Of a stretch of DNA of 64,000 nucleotides, positions 7,906 through 16,763 are shown in pieces (position 1 is the stretch's first letter; every line of letters starts with the position of its first letter). The stretch is from the NCBI GenBank assembly GCA_028824685.1, contig JAPPCZ010000105.1:84091-148090 (forward strand), read 5' to 3'. A program made the position numbers and the translations under genes. The notes below the pieces were generated by a model. It was given only the letters and a program-made list of their open reading frames with translations, did no database searches and was not told the origin of the DNA. Source of the stretch: Candidatus Poribacteria bacterium. Its GTDB lineage: Bacteria > Poribacteria > WGA-4E > WGA-3G.

Positions 7906-9933
7906 ATGCACAAAGAAAAGAATGTAATAAAAATTGGTGTTGACACCGGCGGCACTTTCACCGACATCATCATGTCTGTGGAAGGCTCTCTTTGGACACA
8001 TAAAGTACTTTCCACACCACGCAATCCGGCTCATGCTGTTATAAAAGGTGTAAGCGAAATATTAGATCAACACAACATAGATTCCTATGATAGTGTGGAT
8101 ATTGTTCACGGCTCTACCGTTGCTACGAACGCTCTACTTGAACGTAGAGGTGCGGGCATTGCACTCGTCACAACAAAAGGATTTGAAGACGTTTTAGAAA
8201 TCGGAAGACAGGCACGCCCAAATCTTTACGATATATTCGTCCAACGTCCAGAATCGCTTGTGCCTGCAGAACGCCGATTCGGTATCAGGGAACGGACACT
8301 GCACACAGGTGAAATTCAAACTAAAATTTCAACCGCTGACCTTAAGACACTCACATCACAACTGGCAACATTAGAATTAGACGCGATCGCGATCTGTTTT
8401 CTGTTTTCTTATGTAAATCCAAAAAATGAACAGATTGTCGCGGATCACCTCACATCGCTCAACATACCGATTTCATGTTCTCACGAAATCCTACCTGAAT
8501 ATAGGGAGTACGCGCGGTTTAGTACCACTGTCGCAAACGCTTATATCCGTCCTACGTTGGAAAGACATCTCTCAACGCTTACAGAATCTGAAAGTTTTCC
8601 CAAATCTTTCAGATTGATGTTATCAAACGGTGGGTGTATCTCAACAAGAAATTTTGAATCTGCAGGTATCCAAACAGTGCTTTCTGGACCTGCTGGCGGT
8701 GTTATCGGTGCATATCACATCGCTAAAACAGCAGGATATGGGAAGATTATTACTTTTGATATGGGAGGTACTTCTACGGATGTTAGTCTGTGTGATGACG
8801 GTATCTCAATGACAACCGAAAGTACAATCAGCGGTTTGCCAATCAAAGTGCCGTTAATCGACATTCATACTGTCGGTGCAGGCGGCGGTTCTATCGCAAC
8901 TGTGGATTCGGGTGGTGCGTTACGCGTCGGTCCCGAAAGTGCAGGTGCTGACCCCGGTCCTATCTGTTACGGCTACAACGGAAAAGAGATTACGGTAACT
9001 GATGCCAATCTGTTTTTAGGTCGTATTTCGCCAACGCAGTTTTTAGGAGGACAGATGTCTCTTGCTTATGATGCAACACGGGAATATATTGAAAAGTTCT
9101 CTGAGCGAATCGGACTGTCGCCTCTTGAAACTGCAGACGGTATTCTGAAGATTGCAAACTCAGCCATGGAACGCGCTATCAAAGTTATATCTGTTGAACG
9201 CGGGTTTGATACGCGCGATTTCACGCTTGTCTCGTTCGGCGGCGCAGGCGGATTGCACGCTGCATTTCTGGCAGAAAATCTCGGTATACGTACTGTACTT
9301 ATTCCACCAAACGGCGGTTTGCTCTCTGCTTACGGCGTGTTGTTTGCCGATGTTGTAAAAGATTATTCACAGACAGTGTTATGGAAAACTGAAGACTGCG
9401 GCACGAATCTGCACAAACAGTTGGAGAACGGCTTTGACGCGCTGCTGACACTGGCAAAAAGTGATATGAAAACGGAAGGGTTTGCTTTATCACAACTCAA
9501 AATCAAACGTTCACTGGATATGCGGTATGAGGGACAGTCTTATGAATTGAATGTGTCTTATATAGATGTAGACACAGATTTTGTGAGTCAATTTCACACC
9601 ATGCACGAACAACGATTTAGTTATGCACGTCCTGATGCAACGATTGAGGTGGTAACTCTTCGCCTCTCTGCCATCGGTGAAACGGAAAAACCGATGCTTG
9701 CTTCTGAAACGTTAACAGATGCTGATCCTTCCGATGCACAAATCTCACAAAGCGATGTCATCTTCAATGGTGAGGTTTATCCTACCATTTTCTATCAACG
9801 GGAGTCGTTGCGTCCGGGTAATCGGATTAAGGGTCCTGCGATTATAACAGAATTCAGCGCGACAACTGTTGTCCCACCCAATTTTTCTGCTGTTGTTGAT
9901 GAGTATGGGAATGTTATCTTGCAGCAGGAATAA
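7906..9933 (+). CDS. Hydantoinase/oxoprolinase subunit A (HyuA family)
   Basis: A 675-residue ATP-dependent hydantoinase A-type subunit with three expected blocks: the N-terminal IGVDTGGTFTDIIM nucleotide motif, the central hydantoinase A domain (FDMGGTSTDVSL, about residue 285; GAGGGSIATVDSGGALRVGP, about 325), and the acetone-carboxylase/HyuA C-terminal region (SFGGAGGLHAAFLAENLGI). Family members hydrolyse cyclic amides such as 5-oxoproline or N-methylhydantoin, usually with a HyuB partner. No hyuB follows; the next 500 bases are non-coding. Length is typical for HyuA alone. The ribosome site is weak. Confidence 0.9.
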   Translation: MHKEKNVIKIGVDTGGTFTDIIMSVEGSLWTHKVLSTPRNPAHAVIKGVSEILDQHNIDSYDSVDIVHGSTVATNALLERRGAGIALVTTKGFEDVLEIGRQARPNLYDIFVQRPESLVPAERRFGIRERTLHTGEIQTKISTADLKTLTSQLATLELDAIAICFLFSYVNPKNEQIVADHLTSLNIPISCSHEILPEYREYARFSTTVANAYIRPTLERHLSTLTESESFPKSFRLMLSNGGCISTRNFESAGIQTVLSGPAGGVIGAYHIAKTAGYGKIITFDMGGTSTDVSLCDDGISMTTESTISGLPIKVPLIDIHTVGAGGGSIATVDSGGALRVGPESAGADPGPICYGYNGKEITVTDANLFLGRISPTQFLGGQMSLAYDATREYIEKFSERIGLSPLETADGILKIANSAMERAIKVISVERGFDTRDFTLVSFGGAGGLHAAFLAENLGIRTVLIPPNGGLLSAYGVLFADVVKDYSQTVLWKTEDCGTNLHKQLENGFDALLTLAKSDMKTEGFALSQLKIKRSLDMRYEGQSYELNVSYIDVDTDFVSQFHTMHEQRFSYARPDATIEVVTLRLSAIGETEKPMLASETLTDADPSDAQISQSDVIFNGEVYPTIFYQRESLRPGNRIKGPAIITEFSATTVVPPNFSAVVDEYGNVILQQE

Positions 9934-9984
9934 TTGTCAGTAACGGGTATGTAAAGTTTTTGTAGAAATATGCAGATAAGAGTT

Positions 9985-10094
9985 GTAGGAGCGATCTCCG
10001 AATCGCGACAGGTCGCGATTCGGAGATCGAAATCAACGGTATGAATCATGGAGCATGCCACAAGTGCATGCTTCTTTAGGCATTCACCGCCTAC
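9985..10094. repeat. GTAG-type palindromic element (REPIN-like)
   Basis: Starts GTAG at 9985 and ends CTAC at 10094. An 18-bp perfect stem, CGATCTCCGAATCGCGAC (9992-10009) with its complement (10012-10029), leaves only a two-base loop. A second module (10030-10094; AAATCAACGGTATGAAT start, CACCGCCTAC end) recurs at 34552-34593 and partly at 36390. Confidence 0.75.
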
Positions 10095-10341
10095 AGGATT
10101 TTGAATCGGGCTTTCAAAGTCCTCCAACTATTTATGAGATAGGTTGTAGTTAAAACTTTCACATTTCCTTTTAAAGTCTCCTTGATAAGGAGGATTTACG
10201 GTTAAAATATAAAAATAACGATTTTTTAAGCAAATATGTCCGTTCTCTGTTCAATTGACTCTGTCCTGTTAATTATCAAACTCACGTAAATGTATTCGGT
10301 TTAATAACCAAAACTTTACACACCCGTCAGTAACCCTAAAA

Positions 10342-10370
10342 TTGACATTTTTTGTCGGATATGTTAGTAT
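10342..10370 (+). promoter_or_regulatory. Sigma-70-type promoter for the LamG gene
   Basis: TTGACA at 10342-10347, 17-base spacer, TAGTAT at 10365-10370, about 100 bases before the start codon. Confidence 0.6.
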
Positions 10371-10471
10371 TTTGTTTATTAGGAGTGAAAACTGGAGCCA
10401 ATCACCTGATAACTCATAATTGAACAGAATTCTCAACTATGATAGAGAATTATTTAAAAGGAGCGATTACG

Positions 10472-11229
10472 ATGAAAGTATTGATATGTATTATGTCATT
10501 TGCCTTTCTCTTGGTGTGGATGACTATTGGTGTTACTGCTGAAGAAGCTGCATTAGTGGCATACTATTCGTTTGACGGTAACCCTGACGATTCTTCTGGA
10601 ATGGAAACGATGGTGTGATTAAAGGTGATTCTAAATGGGATAAAGGTAAATTTGGAGACGCAATCCATCTGAATGTAGGGGCGCACGTTGAGATGCAAGC
10701 ATCCGATACGCTACATGGCGACCTCTTTAAAAGTGACCCTTTTGCTATTTCTGTTTGGATTAATCCAACCTTCGAAGGTGGTGCTTGGCAACAAATTTGG
10801 CGGAGTTTACCCGGTGCTTCCGGACATAACACCTTCTTTGTTAATAAAGATCAAGGATTACTTTCTTGGCGAGGACAAGTCGGTGGATGGACAGTGCTGT
10901 GTCAAACAGATGGAGGTGTGGTCAAAAAGGATGAATGGACTCATGTGGTTGTTCAAAGCGACAGTAAGAAATTTAGAATTTATGTAAACGGTAAGATGAC
11001 AAAAGAATCGGACTTCCAAGAAACCCGAGGTGCCAATGCAATTTATCGGCTTGGTGGAGAAGGCGGTGAAGGTTATGGCGGTGCAATAGATGATGCCGCT
11101 GTCTTTTCCCGTGCTTTAGATGAAGCTGAGATTAAAACTTTGGGAAATGGTGTTGAAGAATTTCTCTCGGTTGAGCCTCAAGGCAAACTCACGACAAGGT
11201 GGGCACACATTAAACGTTCAGGATTTTAA
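10472..11229 (+). pseudogene. Secreted LamG-domain protein, broken by one-base frameshift, with KLTTRWAHIK tag
   Basis: ATG at 10472 with AAAAGGAGCG starts a signal peptide (MKVLICIMSFAFLLVWMTIG, ending VTAE) and the LamG opening VAYYSFDGNPDDSSG. The frame stops at 10616-10618. One extra A in the run near 10600-10603 would restore DSSGNGNDGVIKGDS, the standard LamG motif, and join it to the downstream frame (IKGDSKWDKGKFGDAIHL to SGF). The joined protein is about 252 residues: one LamG sandwich (YYSFDG, SVWINP, GAIDDAAVFSRALDEAEI) plus the tail QGKLTTRWAHIKRSGF. The single-base loss lies in an A-run, so it may be a true pseudogene, programmed slippage or an assembly error. Confidence 0.75.
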
Positions 11230-11301
11230 CTGTAGAAACGTGTATATCTATTATAGAGTATTGCACAGTAGAAATCGGTGAGTGTCGTTCTTCTCTGCTG
11301 T

Positions 11302-11503
11302 TTTATAGTGGATTCCATAATTAACTTTACTTATGAGCGGTAGGAGGGAACTCCGATTCCCGACTAACAGTGTTTTCGTCTCGATTCGGAGATCGCTCCC
11401 GCTGAATCATGCGCTTGGTAGAATGCCAAAAGCGCATTCTACCAAGCGCATTCAGCATTGATTCACAAATATATGTAAACTTATTTACAGAATTTACTAT
11501 AAA
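11302..11503. mobile_element. MITE-like element with TTTATAGT ends
   Basis: About 202 bp bounded by imperfect terminal inverted repeats that start TTTATAGT (11302) and end ACTATAAA (11503); roughly 26 of 33 end positions match. Inside are a GTAGGAGGGAACTCCGATT module and a long hairpin whose stem GCGCTTGGTAGAATGC (from 11411) is perfectly paired, flanked by GCTGAAT/ATTCAGC. No transposase. A similar end sequence bounds 57671-57787. Confidence 0.55.
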
Positions 11504-11523
11504 GTAAGTAAACGCAATTAAAG

Positions 11524-11552
11524 TTGACAAATCCTGTCTTGAATAGTATCAT
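11524..11552 (+). promoter_or_regulatory. Sigma-70-type promoter for accD
   Basis: TTGACA at 11524-11529, 17-base spacer, TATCAT at 11547-11552, about 43 bases upstream of the accD start. Confidence 0.6.
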
Positions 11553-11594
11553 TTAAAGGGTGTAAGTTGTGAGTTACATCAGCAGAGGAATAGA

Positions 11595-12368
11595 ATGAGC
11601 AATACTCCCCAAACCTTTGTCTGCAGAAATTGTAACGCGGACATTGAAATAGAAGCATTAACGAAAAACTTCAAGGTTTGTCCGGCTTGCGATGCACATT
11701 ACCCGATGAGTGCTCAGGAACGCCTTGATCTGCTTGTGGATACCGACAGTTTTCAGGAAACCGATGCAAACCTCTACTCAATTGATGCGTTGGAATTTCC
11801 TGAGTATCCAGACAAACTTGAACGTGACATCGCAAAAACAGGACTACGCTCAGAGATGCTCTCTGGGACAGCCAAAATCGGTAGTTATCCAGTCGCGATT
11901 GCAATCGGAGATGTGGGGTTTATCGGTGGTACGTGCGGTGCTGTCATCGGTGAGAAAGTTACCCGATGTATTGAGCATGCCGGTGAAAACCACTTACCGC
12001 TCGTTATCGTATCTGTAAGCGGTGGGATGCGGATGCAGGAAGGCACTTTAGCGTTAATGCAGATGGCAAAAACTGCTGCCGCCTGCACTGAATACGCCAA
12101 AAAAGGCGGATTCTATATTTCCGTTGTCACGGATCCAACGTTTGGTGGTGCGACAGCGAGTTATTCCTCTCTTGGTGACGTGATTGTTGCTGAACCCGGT
12201 GCGCGTATCGGTTTTGCTGGTCCCCTTGCTGTTGCCAGTCTACAAGAAGAACTACCCGAAAATTTTCAAAAAGCAGAATCCTTAGTTGCACACGGTTTTA
12301 TTGACCATATTGTTCATCGCACAGAGATGCGACAGTTACTGACCGACCTAATTTCATTCGTCTACTAA
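11595..12368 (+). CDS. accD: Acetyl-CoA carboxylase carboxyltransferase subunit beta
   Basis: A 257-residue AccD. With AccA it transfers the carboxyl group from carboxybiotin to acetyl-CoA to make malonyl-CoA for fatty acid synthesis. The N-terminal zinc ribbon is visible as C-R-N-C (residue 10) and C-P-A-C (about 29). The crotonase-like core has SGTAKIGSYPVAIAIGDVGF, GGTCGAVIGEKVTRCIEHA, VSGGMRMQEGTLALMQMAK and PTFGGATASYSSLGDV. It is shorter than the common 280-300 residues, mainly at the ends. It is not beside accA and has its own promoter. Confidence 0.93.
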   Translation: MSNTPQTFVCRNCNADIEIEALTKNFKVCPACDAHYPMSAQERLDLLVDTDSFQETDANLYSIDALEFPEYPDKLERDIAKTGLRSEMLSGTAKIGSYPVAIAIGDVGFIGGTCGAVIGEKVTRCIEHAGENHLPLVIVSVSGGMRMQEGTLALMQMAKTAAACTEYAKKGGFYISVVTDPTFGGATASYSSLGDVIVAEPGARIGFAGPLAVASLQEELPENFQKAESLVAHGFIDHIVHRTEMRQLLTDLISFVY

Positions 12369-12601
12369 TTACAACTTCGTGCCTATTATTACTGCCGACA
12401 CAATGCGAAACTGGTATGAAATGGCGAATCTCTCCTTTTTCTGTCACTTTATCGGATTTTAGACGTATTAAAATAAATACACACATTATGCAAACCTCTG
12501 CGGATATTGAAATGTACATAACATTTTAGGTAGTATATGACCGTCTATTCACTTTTATATCCAAGACGCATTCATAATTTAAGGAACACACGGAATAGAA
12601 A

Positions 12602-14878
12602 ATGCCAAAATCATTAGTTGTTGTTGAATCACCAGCGAAAGCGAAAACTATCGAAAAAATCTTAGGGAAAGACTATATCGTTGACTCCTCTGTTGGACAT
12701 ATCCGCGACCTACCGAAAAAAGAACTTGGGGTTGATGTTGAGAACAATTTTAAACCGAAATATGTGTTGATTCGTGGAAAAGGTCCTGTAGTTAAAGCAA
12801 TTCAAGAAAAGGCAAAAAAGGTTGATTGCATCTATCTTGCCGCAGACCCTGATAGGGAAGGTGAAGCGATCTGCTGGCATCTTGCGACCGAATTAAAGAA
12901 GACAAAGAAACCTATCTATCGCATTGTATATAACGAAGTGACACAAACCGCAATTTTGGAAGCGATTCAGAATCCTGGAACGATTGACCAATCACTTGTT
13001 GATGCGCAACAGGCGCGACGTGTTTTAGATAGACTTGTCGGATATCAGATTAGTCCGATTTTGTGGCGCAGCGTTAAACCGGGACTGAGCGCAGGACGGG
13101 TGCAATCTGTTGCTGTGCGGCTTATCTGTGAACGAGAAGCAGAGATTGAAGCATTTAAACCGGAAGAGTATTGGACACTGACTGCAACATTAACACCGAC
13201 ACCAAAGGAGCATCTCTTTCCTGCAAAATTACATAAAATCGGCACGAAGAAGGGCGAGATTAACAACTACGGTTTCCGTATTGATGAAGCACGCGCAAAT
13301 GAGTTAGCAGCAGACGCAAAGGAACAGACATACATTGTAGAAAAAGTTCAAAAACGCGAACGCAGACAGAAGACTGCTGCACCGTTTATCACGAGTACTC
13401 TGCAACAGGAAGCTGCCCGGAAACTTCGGTTTACTGCTAAAAGAACAATGATGGTGGCACAAAAACTATATGAGGGGTTAGATATTGGAAAAGAGGGGTT
13501 AGTTGGACTTATCACCTATATGCGCACCGATTCAACGCGTATTGCACAGGATGCTATCGACGAAGTTCGAAAATATATAGACACAACTTATGGAGCGGAG
13601 TATTTACCTACACGTGCCGTTTCACACCCAAGTAAAGGAGGCGCGCAAGACGCACATGAGGCGATCCGTCCCACATTACCATTGCGAACTCCCGAATCTT
13701 TGAAATCATATCTGAATAAAGAACAATATCGTCTTTATGAATTGATTTGGAAGCGGTTCATCGCAAGTCAAATGAATCCTGCTATCTTTGATGCTACAAC
13801 GATTGATATCAAGGCTGGACGTTATATCTTCCGTGCCACCGGTTCCGTGATTAAATTTGATGGGTTCAGACGAGTCTATATGGAAGGTCAAGACGATGTT
13901 ACTACTAATGAAAACAACACTGACGAAGGGAACACCACCTTGCCAAATGTTAAGGAAGGTGAAACGCTTGATCTACGCAAGTTAGATCCGAAACAACACT
14001 ATACGCAACCCCCACCTCGCTATAATGAGGCAACGCTTGTCAAAGCATTAGAAGCGAAAGAAATCGGTAGACCAAGCACTTACGCAACAATCCTTTCCAC
14101 GATTCAAGACCGCGGTTATGTAACAATGGAACAGCGCAGACTCCTCCCCACAGATGTTGGTAAACTTGTCAACGAACTCCTAATTCATGGATTTCCCAAT
14201 ATTGTTGACGTTGAATTTACGAAGGAGATGGAGCAAAAACTTGATACTATCGCCGAAGGAGAGGTAGATTGGGTTGATACTCTCGGTGAATTTTATCCAT
14301 CGTTCCAAGAAGCATTGGAAGAGGCACCTGACAAGATGTATGAGGCGCGAAAAGCGATGGAAACCGACTCGGGTGAGCAGTGCGACAAGTGCGGCGGTAA
14401 TATGATTGTGAAATGGGGCAGATATGGACGTTTTCTCGGATGTTCCAACTATCCTGAATGTGAAAATATCAAGGCTTTGAATGGCGATGATACCGCAGCC
14501 GCTGAACCGGAAGAAACCGATACGCTCTGTGAAAAGTGTGGTGAACCGATGGTTATTAAGCAGAGTCGTGCAGGTGCTCGGTTCTTGGCATGTAGCGGTT
14601 ATCCTAAATGTAAAAACGCCAAACCTGTTCCGATGGGTGTTGATTGTCCGGAATCAGATTGTGACGGTTACTTAGGTGAACGCCGCAGTAAGCGCGGAAA
14701 AGTGTTTTACGGGTGTAGCAACTATCCAACTTGTGGGTTTGCAAGTTGGGATAAACCGATCGCTGAACCGTGTCCGCAATGTGATGCCACCTATCTCGTT
14801 GAGAAAGTGCAAAAGACAGGTGAAACTTTGCACGCTTGTGCTTCGAAAGACTGCAACTATACCAATACACCAGAGTAG
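12602..14878 (+). CDS. topA: DNA topoisomerase I
   Basis: A 758-residue type IA topoisomerase relaxing negative supercoils. It begins with the TOPRIM domain (KSLVVVESPAKAKTIEKIL; the acidic AADPDREGEAICWHL motif near residue 81). The catalytic Tyr lies in GLITYMRTDSTRIAQDAI (about residue 303). RPSTYATILSTIQDRGYV is the conserved late core motif. The C-terminus carries zinc ribbons of the topoisomerase type (CDKCGGNMIVKWGRYGRFLGC, CEKCGEPM, CPESDCDGYLG, CPQCDATYLV), the normal arrangement. All catalytic motifs look intact. Confidence 0.95.
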   Translation: MPKSLVVVESPAKAKTIEKILGKDYIVDSSVGHIRDLPKKELGVDVENNFKPKYVLIRGKGPVVKAIQEKAKKVDCIYLAADPDREGEAICWHLATELKKTKKPIYRIVYNEVTQTAILEAIQNPGTIDQSLVDAQQARRVLDRLVGYQISPILWRSVKPGLSAGRVQSVAVRLICEREAEIEAFKPEEYWTLTATLTPTPKEHLFPAKLHKIGTKKGEINNYGFRIDEARANELAADAKEQTYIVEKVQKRERRQKTAAPFITSTLQQEAARKLRFTAKRTMMVAQKLYEGLDIGKEGLVGLITYMRTDSTRIAQDAIDEVRKYIDTTYGAEYLPTRAVSHPSKGGAQDAHEAIRPTLPLRTPESLKSYLNKEQYRLYELIWKRFIASQMNPAIFDATTIDIKAGRYIFRATGSVIKFDGFRRVYMEGQDDVTTNENNTDEGNTTLPNVKEGETLDLRKLDPKQHYTQPPPRYNEATLVKALEAKEIGRPSTYATILSTIQDRGYVTMEQRRLLPTDVGKLVNELLIHGFPNIVDVEFTKEMEQKLDTIAEGEVDWVDTLGEFYPSFQEALEEAPDKMYEARKAMETDSGEQCDKCGGNMIVKWGRYGRFLGCSNYPECENIKALNGDDTAAAEPEETDTLCEKCGEPMVIKQSRAGARFLACSGYPKCKNAKPVPMGVDCPESDCDGYLGERRSKRGKVFYGCSNYPTCGFASWDKPIAEPCPQCDATYLVEKVQKTGETLHACASKDCNYTNTPE

Positions 14879-14942
14879 TCCTTGGAGAGTTGTAATATCC
14901 CTGAGCAATGAACAGTTGCAATTGTGTGGAACGTGAACAATT

Positions 14943-15614
14943 ATGATTCAACTACATCAAGTCAGTTTCGCTTATCAAGATTTAAGTGTTCTTGAAAGGG
15001 CAAGTTTCCGTCTTGAACGTGGCGAATTCGGCTTTCTCGTTGGCGACAGCGGTGCTGGTAAGACAACGCTGCTAAAACTGCTCTATCGCGAATTAGCACC
15101 TACTGAAGGTTCTTTAAGTGTGCTTGGTCAATCCCTTGCTGATCTTACTTCCTCAACACTACCTTTTTTTAGGCGTAAAATCGGTGTGGTTTTCCAAGAT
15201 TGGAAGTTAGTTGAGACCAAAACAGTTGAGCAAAATCTTGCTATTCCGCAGAAGTTAATTGGCACAAAACACAGGATACTGCGCGAAAATGTAAATAATC
15301 TCCTACACCAAATGGGGTTAGTCCATCATAAGGATGCCTTGCCAACCAAAATATCAAGCAATGAAAAACAACGGCTTGCTATTGCAAGAGCGATTATCAA
15401 TAGTCCACTGTTACTTCTGGCAGACCAACCTACAGAAACATTAGATCCAGAACTCACACTTGAAATGCTTTCACTCTTTGACGCGCTCAATTTTCAAGGT
15501 GCTACAGTTTTAGTTGCCACTTCTGATCCTGAACTCCCCGAAAAATTTATTCGTGCTAAAAATGCTTCGCCCAAACGGGTTTTTAAACTCAAGGATGGTT
15601 GTATAACAACATAA
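14943..15614 (+). CDS. ftsE: FtsE-like ABC ATPase with degenerate catalytic motifs
   Basis: A 223-residue ABC subunit of FtsE size, 86 bases before an ftsX-type gene. FtsEX spans the inner membrane and activates cell-wall hydrolases at division. Walker A (GDSGAGKTT, 34-42) and the Q-loop (VVFQDWKL, Gln 85) are normal. The signature is ISSNEKQR (137-144) instead of LSGGEQQR. Walker B reads LLLLADQPTETLDPE, so the catalytic Glu after the Asp is Gln 162 (codon CAA). The switch His is Ser 194 (VATSDPE). Three hydrolysis motifs are changed together while the fold is kept, so it may bind ATP with little or no hydrolysis. Confidence 0.8.
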   Translation: MIQLHQVSFAYQDLSVLERASFRLERGEFGFLVGDSGAGKTTLLKLLYRELAPTEGSLSVLGQSLADLTSSTLPFFRRKIGVVFQDWKLVETKTVEQNLAIPQKLIGTKHRILRENVNNLLHQMGLVHHKDALPTKISSNEKQRLAIARAIINSPLLLLADQPTETLDPELTLEMLSLFDALNFQGATVLVATSDPELPEKFIRAKNASPKRVFKLKDGCITT

Positions 15615-15700
15615 CGCTATTGTGTTCATGAAACTGTATCAATAAAAGCAACGATTAAACTTGCTCCACAAAGTGAAAACAGGATAAGTCTTAATTCAAA

Positions 15701-16570
15701 ATGCGGTATAAAATTCAAAATCTCTTTACACATATTGGTCGCACCGGCTTAAACAACCTATTAAGTCTTATAGCGCTTGCTTTTTTCACAGTCTTATTGA
15801 ACACTTTTTTATTTATTCATACTTCTGTCTACAAAGAACTTGATCTTAAGGAAACGGTGCCTGCACTTGTAGCCTTTGCCAACGATACAGTTGTTGAAAA
15901 GGATGCGCGTGTTTTTGCGGACCAGATTCAGAAGAAAGACGATATCCTTTACATTGACTACATCTCTAAAGAAGAAAACTATAATAGAGCAGAAAAACAG
16001 TTTGGTTCATTAGGCAGCCTGATTAAAGATAGAGTCGCAAACAGCAACCCCTTTCCCGCATCTTTAGAAATATATGTCAACTCAGCGAATGGTTCACGCA
16101 AAAGGTTGGAAGAGATCGCTTTTGAAATCGAATCCAATGATGAAATTGATGATGTCGTACTAACAGGACAAGGCATACTCACAGATCTTTTTCATCAAAC
16201 GAACCGAATGACAATTGCGAGCATCTCTATTACAATTCTCCTTACCTTCCTGATTATCCGCGCTGCCGTTCTTAAAACAGCCCAAAATCGCCACGAAGAG
16301 ATACAGTACTTAGACCTTATCGGTGCTACACGAGGACATCTCAGAATTCCTTTCTTTATACAAGGTATCTTCCTCGGTTTTTGCGGAACCATCTTGGGAC
16401 TTACCTGTTTCTATCTCCTCTATTGTCTCCTTACTTTCCAACTTGGCACACTTGAATTCCTGCCGTATTATCAGCTCATCAGTATTGTTGTAGCAGGCGT
16501 AATAATTGGTCTGTTCGCGGGTATATTCGCGCAACGAAAGTATTTCAAATTATTCAGAAATGCAATGTAA
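15701..16570 (+). CDS. ftsX: FtsX-like permease
   Basis: A 289-residue membrane protein with the FtsX plan: a cytoplasmic start (MRYKIQNLFTHIGRTGLNNL), first membrane helix (about 20-45), an extracytoplasmic domain of about 125 residues, then three helices (MTIASISITILLTFLIIRAA; IPFFIQGIFLGFCGTILGLT; LISIVVAGVIIGLFAGIFAQ). The short loop YLDLIGATRGHLRIPF is the FtsX/MacB coupling region that contacts the ATPase. In the family the outer domain recruits EnvC-like or PcsB-like activators. It pairs with the degenerate FtsE-like gene upstream. Confidence 0.82.
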   Translation: MRYKIQNLFTHIGRTGLNNLLSLIALAFFTVLLNTFLFIHTSVYKELDLKETVPALVAFANDTVVEKDARVFADQIQKKDDILYIDYISKEENYNRAEKQFGSLGSLIKDRVANSNPFPASLEIYVNSANGSRKRLEEIAFEIESNDEIDDVVLTGQGILTDLFHQTNRMTIASISITILLTFLIIRAAVLKTAQNRHEEIQYLDLIGATRGHLRIPFFIQGIFLGFCGTILGLTCFYLLYCLLTFQLGTLEFLPYYQLISIVVAGVIIGLFAGIFAQRKYFKLFRNAM

Positions 16571-16763
16571 TATGAGTAAGTTGAAAAACAGATAAGTTCA
16601 GAAAGATAAATAGGATATTGCCCATAAAATCAGTTGTTTTATCGTCGGTTATCAGTTAAGGTAGACTTTTTCTAAAAAGATAACCGTATTTTAATGTACT
16701 TATGTGGTAGCATACATTATAAATTACACCGAATTCATATATTTTAATAATAGGCATAACTTT

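Larger units (their letters stand above)
9934..10471. other. Intergenic region with a GTAG palindromic element and a promoter
   Basis: Contains the palindromic element at 9985-10094 and a promoter at 10342-10370 serving the LamG gene. Nothing else is recognised between 10095 and 10341. Confidence 0.5.
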
